Shown in pieces: positions 38,201 to 48,157 of a stretch of DNA of 64,000 nucleotides (positions within the stretch are counted from its first letter, which is position 1; each line of letters opens with the position of its first letter). Source of the stretch: Microcoleus sp. FACHB-68 (lineage in GTDB: Bacteria; Cyanobacteriota; Cyanobacteriia; Cyanobacteriales; Oscillatoriaceae); NCBI RefSeq assembly GCF_014695715.1, contig NZ_JACJOT010000013.1, positions 310,001 to 374,000 on the forward strand. Reading direction: 5' to 3'. The notes beneath the pieces are model-generated. The model did no database searches, was not told where the DNA came from, and saw only the letters and a program-made list of their open reading frames with translations. The translations under genes were made by a program, and so were the position numbers.

Positions 38201-38252
38201 AGCTATGAAAGGAAGGTAAAGGCTTACTGCTCTATCGTGGGGTATAAAAGTA

Positions 38253-38340
38253 GGCTAGCAGTGCCCGTCACCTGCCGCAAGTAACCTCTGCATCAAACCG
38301 ATTATCTGTTGGTAGGCAGTGTGCCTGGACGTTGTTAGCT
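38253..38340. other. attC-like site, degenerate left core
   Basis: GGCTAGC (38253-38259) and GTTAGCT (38334-38340) bound 88 nt. Arms pair as GCTAGCAGTGCCC against the complement of GGACGTTGTTAGC. The segment TGCCGCAAGTAACCTCTGCATC is nearly shared with the site at 36690-36778 (CGCCGCAAATAACCTTTGCATC read there), showing relatedness of the two sites. Confidence 0.5.
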
Positions 38341-38383
38341 TGTGTCTTCCTTGCTAAAGCACTCGCAGTTTTATAATTGAAAG

Positions 38384-39412
38384 ATGCAAAAGCTTACGAT
38401 CACCCGACCTGACGACTGGCATTTACATCTACGCGATGGTGCAGCGCTGAAAGCAGTTCTCCCCCATACGGTGCGTCAGTTTGCCCGCGCTATCATCATG
38501 CCGAACTTGAAGCCCCCGGTACGCTCGGTCGCGGATGCTGCGGCCTATCGCGATCGCATCCTTGCAGCGATTCCGGCTGGCAAACGGTTTGAACCACTGA
38601 TGACGCTCTACCTCACCGACAACACAAGTCCCGAAGAAATTATCCGGGCTAAAGAATCCCAGTTTGTCAAAGCGGTCAAATATTACCCAGCCGGTGCAAC
38701 GACTAATTCAGACTTCGGTGTGACGGATATTCGTAAGTGCGATCGCGTCTTTGAAGCGATGCAGCAGGTAGAGCTGCCTTTACTCCTGCACGGGGAAGTG
38801 ACCGCTCCAGATGTTGATATGTTCGACCGCGAGAAAGCGTTTATCGAGCGACATTTGATCCCCCTCAAGCAGCGATTTCCCAACCTGCGCGTGGTACTTG
38901 AACACGTTACCACCTCAGATGCTGTGCAGTATGTCCTGTCTGCCAACAATATCGCTGCAACGATTACACCACAACATTTATTGTTTAACCGCAATATCCT
39001 CTTTCAAGGTGGCATTCGTCCTCATTTTTACTGCCTGCCCATTTTGAAACGAGAGGAGCATCGTCTGGCGCTTTTGCAAGCAGCAACCTCTGGCAATCCT
39101 AAGTTTTTTCTTGGCACTGATAGCGCCCCGCATCCCCGCAATGGCAAAGAAAGTTCTTGTGGCTGTGCGGGTTGCTATTCGGCTCTGCATGCTATGGAGT
39201 TATATGCAGAAGCTTTTGAGAGTGTTGATGCACTCGATAAACTTGAAGCTTTCGCTAGCTTCTATGGGCCAGATTTTTATCAACTCCCGCGCAATACTGA
39301 ACAGATTACCTTGACCAGAACGACCTGGCGCGTTCCCGATGAAGTTCCATTTACTGAATTCGGACTTGTGCCTTTACGGGCAGGTCAGGAGATGACGTGG
39401 CAAATGGCTTGA
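38384..39412 (+). CDS. pyrC: Dihydroorotase, class II (monofunctional)
   Basis: 342 residues. [10 protein letters not shown] carries the two metal His, [17 protein letters not shown] carries the bridging lysine, and LLLHGE, LEHVTT and [11 protein letters not shown] complete the metal and substrate site. It makes dihydroorotate in pyrimidine synthesis. The class II form resembles proteobacterial PyrC. It lies in the cassette region just after an attC-like site, so it may be acquired. pyrB is near 24.8 kb. Confidence 0.95.
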   Translation: MQKLTITRPDDWHLHLRDGAALKAVLPHTVRQFARAIIMPNLKPPVRSVADAAAYRDRILAAIPAGKRFEPLMTLYLTDNTSPEEIIRAKESQFVKAVKYYPAGATTNSDFGVTDIRKCDRVFEAMQQVELPLLLHGEVTAPDVDMFDREKAFIERHLIPLKQRFPNLRVVLEHVTTSDAVQYVLSANNIAATITPQHLLFNRNILFQGGIRPHFYCLPILKREEHRLALLQAATSGNPKFFLGTDSAPHPRNGKESSCGCAGCYSALHAMELYAEAFESVDALDKLEAFASFYGPDFYQLPRNTEQITLTRTTWRVPDEVPFTEFGLVPLRAGQEMTWQMA

Positions 39413-39584
39413 CATAAGCTAGAAGAAGCTAATTGATTTAGATAATCGTGTTATGGACACGATCTTGCTCAATTATTAATGGTTGAAAAATTGGCAAGGA
39501 CTCTCTACGGTGCAAAAAGAATCTGTTTAAGAGAAGGCGTTATGTGCATGAAGTTTCACTTCATAACGGCAGGTATAAAATGAC
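39413..39584. other. Spacer with a GTTATG/CATAAC hairpin
   Basis: GGCGTTATGTGCATGAAG (39538-39555) pairs with ACTTCATAACGGC through TGAAGT/ACTTCA. It has cores like attC ends but is too short for a full site. No gene is present. Confidence 0.35.
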
Positions 39585-39881
39585 TTACTCGAAAATGTTT
39601 GGATCACAAACATCTGACTTACTTATTGGCCCCGTAGATCCGTCTTCTAAACGACATTGACCGAAAAGACAACCATCTTCCGTATTACCCCATTTGAAAA
39701 TTGCTCCGCTCGCAGGGTCTTTTGGGGGTTCCCCCCCCACCGTAAAATTATTAGACATCCATGTTAGCCAAGCATTTTCATTAAGTCCTTTGTTTTCTGA
39801 ATAATCAAATGGAACTATTTTTCCGTTTTGGGAGCAATCCAATACTTTTCCCTTACTGCAAATATCCGTTAAAACAGTTTT
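39585..39881 (-). pseudogene. 5'-truncated gene cut by an IS element
   Basis: An open frame runs without a start from the IS end: KTVLTDICSKGKVLDCSQNG, then a Cys/Gly-rich stretch (TEDGCLFGQCRLEDG) to a stop. It looks like the C-terminal ~98 residues of a small, probably secreted, Cys-rich protein. A TTG at 39842 could start an 85-residue version, but the coding character continues upstream to the IS junction. The 5' part was not found on the other side. Confidence 0.5.
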
Positions 39882-41271
39882 TTATCCCTCTTTTGTTACT
39901 TCAGGGAGAGTAAAATCAGGGGATAACTCCCAAAACATTGCAATAATGGTTACACCCCGTCGCCCAGCCGCTCCCACACTCAAGTTCATTGATGAGTATT
40001 GTCAAAACTATCAAGAGCTGTTTTCTCAAGTGAGAAATTACGAAGCCTTTAAGCTGTTACATCTTGGACTTCTATCAGAACTCCCACGTAAGTCTTTGCC
40101 TAAAATAGCGAGAGCTGTTGGATTATCCAATAGTCAATCGTAACATCATTTTTTAAGGGATTCGACCCCGTCAAGTCAAGCTTTCACACAGCGGAGGTTA
40201 CAGTTAATTCTTCAATTAATAGGAGAGAGAGAAATTATCTTATGTATTGATGAAACCGGCGATGAGAAAAAAGGCCGAGCAACAGACTATGTAGCTAAAC
40301 AGTACATTGGCAATTTAGGCAAGACAGAAACAGGTTAAGATTTTTAAACCCAAAGGATGTCTGAAGCCAGGGGATACCGACAAAACCAAACCCCAGTTAG
40401 CCAGAGAAATCATCTCTGAACTCAAAGCATGGGGATTTCAATTTAAATTAGTTTTGGCTGATAGTTTATATGGAGAAAGTAGCAGTGTCATCGACACCTT
40501 ATAAGCTCTCAATCTTGGCTTCATTTTGGCGATTCGCAGTAATCATAGCGTATTAGTTACTCCTGGAGAACGAGTGCGGTATAACCGATGGAAAGCTTAC
40601 CAACAGCAACTGTCTCACCGTCAACCGCAACCAAGATTTGTGCGAGAAATTATTTTCGGTAAACGCCGTAAAGTTCGCTACTACCAAATTACCAAAGGGG
40701 ATACTCCTGACCCAAATGGGGACAGGAGTTGGTATATTATGACAAATCTTGAGGGTCAGATTGATCTCCAAGTGGCCCAACTTTATAGCTTAAGAAATTG
40801 GATTAAATACGGCTTTAAACAAGTCAAGAACGAGTTAGGATGGGCCGATTATCGCTTGACAGATTTTGCCAGTATCCAACGCTGGTGGGAACTGGTTTTT
40901 AGTGCTTACCTCCTGGTCAGTCTACAGGCCCAGAATTTTCAAACTTTGGCGGATGAACCTCTCTCAGGTCAATCGACTCAGTTAACCGCTCCATCTCGGT
41001 TGATTGCCAAATTTCAACAACATCCTTGGTGGGAAGATGGAACAACTTGGAACAGTGCACTCAACAATATCAGATTAATTATCCAGCCCTGACTTTTTTA
41101 CTGTTTAATCTCTCCTTGGTTAGAGGTCTTTGAGATTCCTGGATTTCGACGCTCGTTCGGCGAATTGCTGCAAATTTTGGACACTTTCCCCCCCTGTTTT
41201 ACACCTTTCTGGGCTACCTATTCCGTTGCTGCCTAACTTTTACTTTCCCCAAAATAACAAAAGAGGGATAA
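39882..41271 (+). mobile_element. IS701-family insertion sequence, inactive
   Basis: Terminal inverted repeats TTATCCCTCTTTTGTTA at 39882-39898 and its complement at 41255-41271 bound about 1.39 kb with one broken DDE transposase gene. Matching continues imperfectly inward (GTAAAA/TTTTAC). No clear target duplication is seen (left TTTT, right GAAG). Confidence 0.8.
39946..41092 (+). pseudogene. IS701-type transposase, multiply interrupted
   Basis: The reading starts RRPAAPTLKFIDEYCQNYQE and is stopped by TAA at 40141. It continues HHFLRDSTPSSQ, then ILCIDETGDEKKG (first D) and DYVAKQYIGNLGKTETG, stop. A deletion follows, then FKPKGCLKPGD, LVLADSLYGES (second D), a stop near 40502, and a last long piece with KQVKNELGWADYRL (E). 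Two nonsense codons plus a deletion of about 25 codons make it dead. Confidence 0.85.
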
Positions 41272-41388
41272 GAAGCTGGAAAACGGCTGAGGACGGTGAA
41301 TTCGTGGCTCAAGGAGCCATCGAGTTGTCGTTTAGAAGCCTACCACCGAAACCGCTCCTGGTGTCAGTCAAGCAGCTTAGCGGGGTAG

Positions 41389-41502
41389 TTTGCTTTAGCA
41401 CGTTATTTTTCACCGATTTGGAAAAAAGAACTTTGGGCAGATGATTCGAGCAGTTGGGTGAGTATTAGAGCCGGTGAGGCAGAAAGCGCCGGCAGCTGCT
41501 AA
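41389..41502 (+). pseudogene. Second moaE 3' fragment
   Basis: After an in-frame TAG (41386-41388), SPIWKKELWADDSSSWVSIR continues to a stop at 41500. Over 59 nt it matches the intact moaE end (26346-26404) at 51 positions, about 86%. It marks the right edge of the region that lacks the usual chromosomal signature. Confidence 0.8.
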
Positions 41503-41643
41503 AATCAGTCGATACACTGGGTTGGGGAGAACCTACGCAAACGCACTTCCCGCTCGTGTTTAAATGTATTTGTAACTTTCGCAGGAACTTCTTAGATATG
41601 GCACCGTCACTAAAGCTGGAATGTTACAGAGCCAATACTGCTC

Positions 41644-42303
41644 ATGAGTCACTCTATTCCTTTATCTTGGTCAACGGGTGAGCCAACGGTTCTTCAAGTG
41701 CCAGTTCCACCTGAGAAACTTTCTAACTACGACTTAGTGCTGCGGTGTCAGGATGGACTACACCCTGACAGAGCTGCGTTTGCTGAACTGCTGCGCCGTC
41801 ATCAGTCTCATGTCGAAAGAGTTCTATACCACTTGGCTCCAGATTGGCAAGATCGGGCAGATTTGGCTCAAGAAGTCTGGATTCGGGTATATCGTAATGT
41901 GAAGCGCTTAAACGATCCGGTTAAGTTCCGGGGATGGTTAAGTCGCATTGCGACAAACTTGTTTTACGACGAATTACGCAAGCGCAAACGGGTGCGCGAT
42001 CCACTCTCTTTAGATGCCCCCCGGCTGCTAGAGGACGGCGAGATGGATTGGGAAATTGCAGCCGACAGCCCCGGACCCGAAGAAAATCTCACAACTAGAG
42101 AATTTTACGATCAGCTGCGAGAAGCAATTGCTGACTTGCCAGAAGTTTTTCGTACTACAATAGTTCTCAGAGAGATTGAAGGAATGGCTTACGAGGAAAT
42201 CGCCGAGATTACAGGCGTATCCTTGGGAACCGTAAAGTCACGAATCGCTAGAGCGCGTCAGCGCCTGCAATTACAATTACAAAACTATCTGGACGGTAAG
42301 TAG
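41644..42303 (+). CDS. ECF-type RNA polymerase sigma factor (SigG-like)
   Basis: 219 residues. Region 2 reads DLAQEVWIRVYRNVKRL with FRGWLSRIATNLFYDELRKR, and region 4 reads YEEIAEITGVSLGTVKSRIA. No region 3 is present, so it is an ECF factor. A membrane-bound anti-sigma protein gene follows after about 150 nt, as in cyanobacterial sigG loci. It probably responds to envelope or oxidative stress through that partner. Confidence 0.93.
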   Translation: MSHSIPLSWSTGEPTVLQVPVPPEKLSNYDLVLRCQDGLHPDRAAFAELLRRHQSHVERVLYHLAPDWQDRADLAQEVWIRVYRNVKRLNDPVKFRGWLSRIATNLFYDELRKRKRVRDPLSLDAPRLLEDGEMDWEIAADSPGPEENLTTREFYDQLREAIADLPEVFRTTIVLREIEGMAYEEIAEITGVSLGTVKSRIARARQRLQLQLQNYLDGK

Positions 42304-42449
42304 GAAGGTTAGGTCTTAAGCGCCTAGTTTAATCGTTCCTTTGATAGATGACCCCAGATAGCTAACGGCTTCACTATGATCGGTAGTAAATTAACTTGTG
42401 TTCGTTGCTCCGGGTTTTTGCCCCAATTTGAGTTGGTGGTGGTGTTAAA

Positions 42450-43019
42450 ATGACCCCTAACTTTGAGTTCCATGATGATTCTAAAAAGCAACCCCAAGGG
42501 GAGTCGCTGGATGGGAAACTTGCTAATCACGCTGAGTTGATGGGTGCCGTGAATACGCTAAAACGAGACCGTTTTGAATTACTGAGTGCTTACCTTGATG
42601 GCGAGGTGACAGCCGCAGAACGCCGGCAAGTTGAAGAATGGCTGGCCAATGATCCGAGGGTACAGCAGTTGTACAGCCGGCTATTAGGTCTGCGCCAAGG
42701 ATTGCATAAGATGCCGGTGCCGGCAGCCCAGCAAAGTGTTGAAGAAACGGTTGAGCAGGTTTTTGCCCGTATTGATCGCCGGCCAAAGCGAGCTATCCTG
42801 TGGGGCGGGGCAGCACTGGCGGCTATGTTTATCGCTGCCGTGTCAGGAATGATCCCCTCTCAGCAGTCTTTTGCACCCCAACTCGCGCAATCCCCTCAAA
42901 CCAGTGTATCTGACGACAGCTTGATGATTGCTCTCAACAACCCGGTTGTAGAAATTCCCAAAGCGCCAGTGGCTACTCCAGAAAAATCGGTGATCACTCG
43001 CGCATTAATTGTCGAGTAA
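42450..43019 (+). CDS. Membrane anti-sigma factor
   Basis: 189 residues. A cytosolic RseA-like segment (FELLSAYLDGEVTAAERRQV, then EEWLANDPRVQQLYSRLLGL) is followed by one transmembrane helix (AILWGGAALAAMFIAAVSGM, about 130-150) and a periplasmic tail. This layout and its position after the ECF sigma gene support an anti-sigma role. No zinc-binding HxxxCxxC is visible, so it is RseA-like rather than ZAS type. Confidence 0.85.
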   Translation: MTPNFEFHDDSKKQPQGESLDGKLANHAELMGAVNTLKRDRFELLSAYLDGEVTAAERRQVEEWLANDPRVQQLYSRLLGLRQGLHKMPVPAAQQSVEETVEQVFARIDRRPKRAILWGGAALAAMFIAAVSGMIPSQQSFAPQLAQSPQTSVSDDSLMIALNNPVVEIPKAPVATPEKSVITRALIVE

Positions 43020-43066
43020 AAACACTTAATCTACTTTAGATGTGAGAGTGCGGATTTGCAATGAGC

Positions 43067-43504
43067 TTAAAAATCCGTTTTCTCATATTTGTTTTCGGGG
43101 AATTCACCGGCAACCCAGCAGCCAGATGCCACCGGCACGCCTCCTCGGCGATCAACCTGTTCGGGTGTCATTAAGTAAACCCAAGCAAGCTCTAACTTTT
43201 GACCGGATAAGTCAAAGACCTCAATTTGGCATCGGTTATATTCATTGTGAGCCGGCAGCCGGTGAGGATCATAATCTTCCAGCCGATCCAGGTCATGCAA
43301 GACCGCCGGATCACTAAATGAAAGCAACATACCGCTGATAGGATCGCCTCCCGCAGTCATCGCCGGGTATCCCACCGGCAGCGCGAATAGCCGGCCAAAC
43401 GCAGTTGCCGGTTGTGCCGCTACAACCTTGCCGGCACAGTAGCGTTGATAGTTACATTGCCCAGGTTTGAGCGTTCCGTAAACAAATACCTTTAATAGAC
43501 TCAA
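43067..43504 (-). CDS. Gamma-glutamylcyclotransferase-like protein
   Basis: 145 residues. The family motif VFVYGTLKPGQCNY is at the N-terminus, and the catalytic Glu lies in LHDLDRLEDYDP. Members cleave gamma-glutamyl amino acids or amines to 5-oxoproline. Length is typical. It is convergent with the anti-sigma gene. Confidence 0.88.
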   Translation of the reverse strand: MSLLKVFVYGTLKPGQCNYQRYCAGKVVAAQPATAFGRLFALPVGYPAMTAGGDPISGMLLSFSDPAVLHDLDRLEDYDPHRLPAHNEYNRCQIEVFDLSGQKLELAWVYLMTPEQVDRRGGVPVASGCWVAGEFPENKYEKTDF

Positions 43505-43925
43505 AAAACTCTCCTACAGTAAAATTAGAGCACATCCGGGACGCGAGAGCGTAAGTCAGCTTAGCTTGACAGGAAAATACCGCTCGGTGAAACTTGACGC
43601 CTGTATCTTCCGTCTAGCAGAATATCTGGGTCGCTCAGCAACTGAGATCAGCCCTGAAACTCATACAAAATTAACAAAAGTTGGGCTTTTTATCAAAAAA
43701 GCTTAAAGCTTTTAACTGTAAGCAGTTTTACGGTCTGATTCAGTTAAACTTGGCTTACGCGGGTCATGCATCCGCTCTGCAAAGTTCAACCCCAAAATTG
43801 CCGATGCGTTTTCAGAATGCTTAAACAGAGCTTCTATCGTCGCTCCCCAGTTGAGCTGTGAAACTTAGGATAATTTTTAGGTTGTTAAGTGCAATTCTGT
43901 TTTTTTATTACGGAGATTTAGCATC
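43505..43925. other. Intergenic promoter region for COP23 gene
   Basis: No gene. The last 60 nt before the ATG at 43926 are AT-rich and contain GGAG at the ribosome site. Nothing else is recognised. Confidence 0.35.
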
Positions 43926-44450
43926 ATGAGTATCAAATCAGTTTTTCGTTTAGCATTCGCCGGCTTCGTTGCCGCTCAAGTTCCCCTGCTAAGCGTTCAG
44001 CCGGCTTCTGCTCAGTCAACCAACTTACAAGCGTTTGAATGCCGGCAAGATGACTATTATGTGACAGTAGCTGTTAGAAAAAATGGCACCGTCTCAGATC
44101 CCATGATCGTTTGGACAACCGAAGAGTTTAGCGAGGCAGGGTTCCCGCCAGCAAAGCGCTGCGCCGAGGTGACGAGCCGGCTAAACAGCGCCATCGCTCA
44201 AAATAGTGGCACTCTGAACGGCTTGTATCTGACGGCAGGAAGAGTCAACGGTTTGCCCGTTATCTGCTCGGTAAACAACACAAGAGCCGGTTGCAATGGC
44301 AATAACGTGCTGTTTACCCTCAAGCGAGAAAACAATCCCAATACCGTCTTAGAAAAATTATTCAGCGCGAGTGGCACCGGCACCCCAATTCAGCAGTCTG
44401 GCGGTCAAAATTATGTAGATTTGAGCAAGTTGGTTAACCAACTTTTTTAA
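43926..44450 (+). CDS. COP23-domain secreted protein
   Basis: 174 residues. A Sec signal peptide ends at QPASAQS (about 31). The mature protein has paired cysteines (FECRQDDYY, KRCAEVTSRL, VICSVN, AGCNGNNVLF) matching the COP23 family, named for a circadian-oscillating membrane protein of Cyanothece. Its role is not known. It is found only in cyanobacteria, which helps place the genome. Confidence 0.85.
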   Translation: MSIKSVFRLAFAGFVAAQVPLLSVQPASAQSTNLQAFECRQDDYYVTVAVRKNGTVSDPMIVWTTEEFSEAGFPPAKRCAEVTSRLNSAIAQNSGTLNGLYLTAGRVNGLPVICSVNNTRAGCNGNNVLFTLKRENNPNTVLEKLFSASGTGTPIQQSGGQNYVDLSKLVNQLF

Positions 44451-44814
44451 GTCGCCAAACTCTTCATTGTTGCGAAGATCAGCGCTAGGGTTTATGGGTC
44501 ATTTGTTCTCTGTCACGGCAACAAAGAAAATAACTGATTGCTAACAACAAGTTAATTGCTTTCATTGCGTGACTTTGACTGGCCCTTTGAGCGCGTCTAA
44601 TTAAATAAAGTCGCTTGGCCATCGAGCGGATGCCGGGTAGTTCATGGCCAACTTTAGCGAAGATGCCGGCAGAGAGCCTTCAACAGGAAGCACAGGACAT
44701 TACAGACGTTTTTAGATCGGCAAGATTTGAAGGGATGCCGGCTGGGAGATCTCCAACTCCTAGCTTTCATTGATATAGAGAATTATAAATTTTCAGTACA
44801 ACATAATTATTAAA
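44451..44814. other. Intergenic region, nothing recognised
   Basis: Spacer between COP23 and the protease gene, with scattered GCCGGC and no gene or hairpin of note. Confidence 0.3.
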
Positions 44815-45786
44815 ATGATTTTCTTTGGCCGGTTATCCTCCTGTCTGGTTGGGGCAACTGCCGCAGTGGCAATCACGGTTCCACTGATGGCAGCTCAACG
44901 ATTGACAAAAGAACAGGTCAATGCCGTTGCCTCCCAAACCACGGTCGTGATCGCCCAAGGTCTACAAAAGGGAGATATTGAAGCCAGACAGGAATGGAAC
45001 CCTGGCTCAGGGGTGATCGTGGCCCGCAGCGATAAGACTTATTATGTTTTAACAGCGCTTCATGTTGTGCGGACGCGAGATGTGGTTTACGGGGTGCGAA
45101 CCAGTGACGGGGAAGTTCACTTTGTTGATGATGTCAAAACTCACGAGAATATTCTCCCCTTCGGCACCGAGGACGAACAGTTAGGCGAAACCATTAAAGG
45201 ATTCGATCTGGCAATTATTAAATTTGAGAGCGATATCAAGTATCCCGTTGCCGTAGTTGGAAAATCCAACCAGTTAGCGGAAGGAGAGCCGGTGTTTATC
45301 TCCGGTTGGCCAAATCCTGAAGATGAGAGCGCTCGCCGGGTGCGAGAGTTTTCCGCCGGCAACTTAAGTGAAATTGTCGCTCCACCCTCGCCGGATGGTG
45401 GCTATAGCTTGCTTTATAATAACCAAACGCGCCGAGGCATGAGCGGCGGCCCTGTGTTTAACGCACAAGGTGAGTTAATCGGCATTCACGGACGGGGAAG
45501 AGCACAGGACAACATCTACTGTATCGATCCAAGGTTGAGTGCCAACAACAGTTGTGGGATGCAGACGATACATTTTGTCAAGCAAGCGGAAGTGGCGGGA
45601 CTACAGCTCGCCTTGAAGCAACCGCCGGTTGATCCGAAATTACTAGAAACTGGGAGGGGAAATCGGGAAAAAGCGGATGTGATTGAAAACATTTACGAAG
45701 CATTCACGTTTGATGTGCGATCGCTGCTGAGGGATGAACCTTCTGGGGGATGTGGCAGTCTATTGCTAGGTGACACCTGCGACTAA
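44815..45786 (+). CDS. Secreted trypsin-like serine protease
   Basis: 323 residues with an N-terminal signal or anchor helix (to about 27). The catalytic triad is H83 (LTALHVV), D131 (FDLAIIKF) and S210 (RRGMSGGPVF). No PDZ domain follows, unlike HtrA/Deg. The last 60 residues are of low complexity, with two Cys near the end. Cyanobacterial relatives occur with repeats or alone; the substrate is unknown. Confidence 0.85.
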   Translation: MIFFGRLSSCLVGATAAVAITVPLMAAQRLTKEQVNAVASQTTVVIAQGLQKGDIEARQEWNPGSGVIVARSDKTYYVLTALHVVRTRDVVYGVRTSDGEVHFVDDVKTHENILPFGTEDEQLGETIKGFDLAIIKFESDIKYPVAVVGKSNQLAEGEPVFISGWPNPEDESARRVREFSAGNLSEIVAPPSPDGGYSLLYNNQTRRGMSGGPVFNAQGELIGIHGRGRAQDNIYCIDPRLSANNSCGMQTIHFVKQAEVAGLQLALKQPPVDPKLLETGRGNREKADVIENIYEAFTFDVRSLLRDEPSGGCGSLLLGDTCD

Positions 45787-45917
45787 ATTTAGAGGATTAC
45801 CAGAACTTCGGTGATAAAAAATCTCCTAGATTTGTCAGTGAATCAGGTAGTGTGCCTTAGAGGAGCGAAACATTAACCTGTGTTTCTGGTATCTAGGTGT
45901 GAGGAGCGATCGTCAGC

Positions 45918-47705
45918 ATGAAGTACATCTTTCCCGGTTTGGCAGTATTACTGTTCGCAGCACCGGCAGCAGCAACCCCCCAGTTGTCTGCAACGACAGG
46001 TTCATCTGAAGGACTAAAAACTGTTGAGGGCAGCTTTGGGGGAGAAATGCCGACACAGTCTTTACAGCCGAACATCCTCTCAGATAACCCGAAATTTGGG
46101 TTATTGCCATCAACCCATAAGAGTAAACCGGCATCCACTCGGCTGCTGAGTCGCAATCCAGGTAGCCAAGCAAGTGCGGAAACGCCACTAGATAAACGGC
46201 TTAGTCAGATTGAAACTGAGCCGTCTGAAATCGTTTCCCCTGACAGCGCGATGGATCAGGTAACTTCCGTATCGCAATTGCTGGATGTGCAGCCGAGTGA
46301 CTGGGCATTTGGGGCGTTACAAAACTTAATCGAGCGTTATGGTTGTATTGCCGGCTATCCCGATCAAGTTTATCGGGGCAATCGAGCCATAACCCGATAT
46401 GAATTTGCTGCCGGTTTAAACGCCTGCTTAGAGCGTATCAATGAATTGATTGCAGCCGAATCTAGGGAAGACTATGTTACCCAGGAAGATGTGGCAGTTT
46501 TACAAAAACTGCAAGCAGAATTTGCTGCTGAATTAGCCGGCTTGCGGGGTCGGGTTGATGTGTTGGAAAATCGAGCAGCGCAATTAGAAGTGCAGCAATT
46601 TTCTCCCACAGCAGTTTTTGGCGGCGAAGTGATTTTTGCCCTATCCAGTGCTGCCGGCGGCGATCCTCCAGGCAAAGGAGACGGCGACACGGTACTCACT
46701 CATTTAACGCGCTTAGGCATTGTCACATCTTTCACCGGCAAAGATCGGCTACGGCTGGAATTAGCAACGGGGAATTTTGATGATCGGGGATTTGCGAACC
46801 CTGAGATTTTTAATAGCGATATGACATTGCTATCTTACCAAGCTGATTTAGATAATCAAATTAAATTAGATAAGCTGGAATATCGGTTTGCTGCACTCAA
46901 TGATCGAGTTGTTTTTACGATCAGGCCGGTGGGATTTAGTTTAAGCAGTGTTTTAACCGCTAACTCGCCTTATTTTGATGCCGGCAGAGGCGCGATTTCA
47001 CGGTTTACTGAAGCCAGTCCGGTGTTTAAAATTGGCAATTTAGATGCCGGTGTTGGGTTTGATTGGTTAGTGGCTGATCCTGTGCGTTTGCAAGTTGCCT
47101 ACGGTACGGGAGATAGCAATCGTTCTGACCCTGGTGGGGGCGTATTTGGAGCAGATCGCAGTGCTTTGGGGGTGCAGTTGTTACTCAAGCCGGCTGCCAA
47201 TGTTCTCACCGGCTTGGCTTATGTAAATGCCTACAATAGCGATGGCCGGTTAGATACCTTCACCGGCAGCTTTATTGCCGATACCAATGGCTTTATGGAT
47301 GAGCCGGCTCAGATTCATGCAGTCAGTGGTACTCTACAATGGCGTGTCAATCCTAGAATTACTTTCGGGACTTGGGGGGGATTAATTTTCACAAACTCCA
47401 ATCAATCATCTGCGTCTGCAACGACTTCCACTTATCTGTTTTCGGTTGGCTTATCCGATCCGTTTGGGAGAGAGGGAGATTTGCTAGCGTTTTTATTCGG
47501 TCAGCCACCTAAGTTAGTGAATGGCAACGGTCTGATTTTGGGGGAAGATGAGGATACTTCTCTGCATTTTGAAGCGTTTTATCGCTTCCGAATTACTGAT
47601 AATGTTTCCATCAGTCCCGGTTTTTTTCTGATCACGAATCCAGAGCATGATTCAGATAACAGTGATATTTTTATCGGAACGATTCGCACAACTTTTCGGT
47701 TTTAG
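45918..47705 (+). CDS. OprB-type outer-membrane porin with SLH domain
   Basis: 595 residues. After a signal peptide and a low-complexity stretch there is an SLH domain (VSQLLDVQPSDWAFGALQNL, ITRYEFAAGLNACLERI; about 115-175), a short coiled coil (about 190-225) and a beta-barrel ending in the aromatic FRF. Cyanobacterial members (SomA/SomB, iron-uptake porins) attach to peptidoglycan through the SLH domain. Full length. A small secreted protein gene follows 12 nt after it. Confidence 0.93.
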   Translation: MKYIFPGLAVLLFAAPAAATPQLSATTGSSEGLKTVEGSFGGEMPTQSLQPNILSDNPKFGLLPSTHKSKPASTRLLSRNPGSQASAETPLDKRLSQIETEPSEIVSPDSAMDQVTSVSQLLDVQPSDWAFGALQNLIERYGCIAGYPDQVYRGNRAITRYEFAAGLNACLERINELIAAESREDYVTQEDVAVLQKLQAEFAAELAGLRGRVDVLENRAAQLEVQQFSPTAVFGGEVIFALSSAAGGDPPGKGDGDTVLTHLTRLGIVTSFTGKDRLRLELATGNFDDRGFANPEIFNSDMTLLSYQADLDNQIKLDKLEYRFAALNDRVVFTIRPVGFSLSSVLTANSPYFDAGRGAISRFTEASPVFKIGNLDAGVGFDWLVADPVRLQVAYGTGDSNRSDPGGGVFGADRSALGVQLLLKPAANVLTGLAYVNAYNSDGRLDTFTGSFIADTNGFMDEPAQIHAVSGTLQWRVNPRITFGTWGGLIFTNSNQSSASATTSTYLFSVGLSDPFGREGDLLAFLFGQPPKLVNGNGLILGEDEDTSLHFEAFYRFRITDNVSISPGFFLITNPEHDSDNSDIFIGTIRTTFRF

Positions 47706-47717
47706 GAGTTAGATTTT

Positions 47718-48104
47718 ATGCGATTTTTTTTGCCTGTCTTAGCTTTTTATTTTTTACCTTGTTTAGCGGTTTATGCCGGCGAATTAGATGCAAGCCGGCA
47801 ATTTCGGGCAAATAATCACTTGACTCAAGCGGTGCCGGCGAACCCCTCAACTCAGCCGGCACCCCGGCGACTGAAACCGACTTTCTCTGAAGAAGAAAGA
47901 AGAGGTTTTGATCAGCGAGGATTTAAAAATACCTTCTTAATGGATTCACTCAATGGTATGAGCGATCCGTTGGGAGGTGGCGCTGCCGGCGCTGAATTTA
48001 CAGGCAACGAAGGCTTATCACCGCTTTCGCCTCAAAATCGGGGTATTTTTCCCGGCGTTGACCCTACAGATGTAATTATCCCCCGTTCAGGAGTTAGAAG
48101 ATAA
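47718..48104 (+). CDS. Small secreted protein of unknown function
   Basis: 128 residues with a signal peptide (FFLPVLAFYFLPCLAVYAGE). The mature part is Pro- and Gly-rich without cysteines (AQNRGIFPGVDPTDVIIPRS near the end reads similarly). It is 12 nt from the porin stop and likely co-transcribed. No family is recognised. Confidence 0.65.
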   Translation: MRFFLPVLAFYFLPCLAVYAGELDASRQFRANNHLTQAVPANPSTQPAPRRLKPTFSEEERRGFDQRGFKNTFLMDSLNGMSDPLGGGAAGAEFTGNEGLSPLSPQNRGIFPGVDPTDVIIPRSGVRR

Positions 48105-48139
48105 CGACTTCAACCCCTGAACAACGTAGGGGATATTTG

Positions 48140-48157
48140 CTCGGTTTTTTAACCGAG
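48140..48157. terminator. Hairpin between convergent genes
   Basis: CTCGGTT, TTTT and AACCGAG form a perfect 7-bp stem at the convergence of the small secreted gene and the Calx-beta gene. It contains the latter's stop. Confidence 0.5.

Noticed and set aside
41130-41444. 104-codon frame over the right end of the IS element
   Set aside because: It crosses the IS terminal repeat and the moaE fragment in a different frame, so it is a chance frame.
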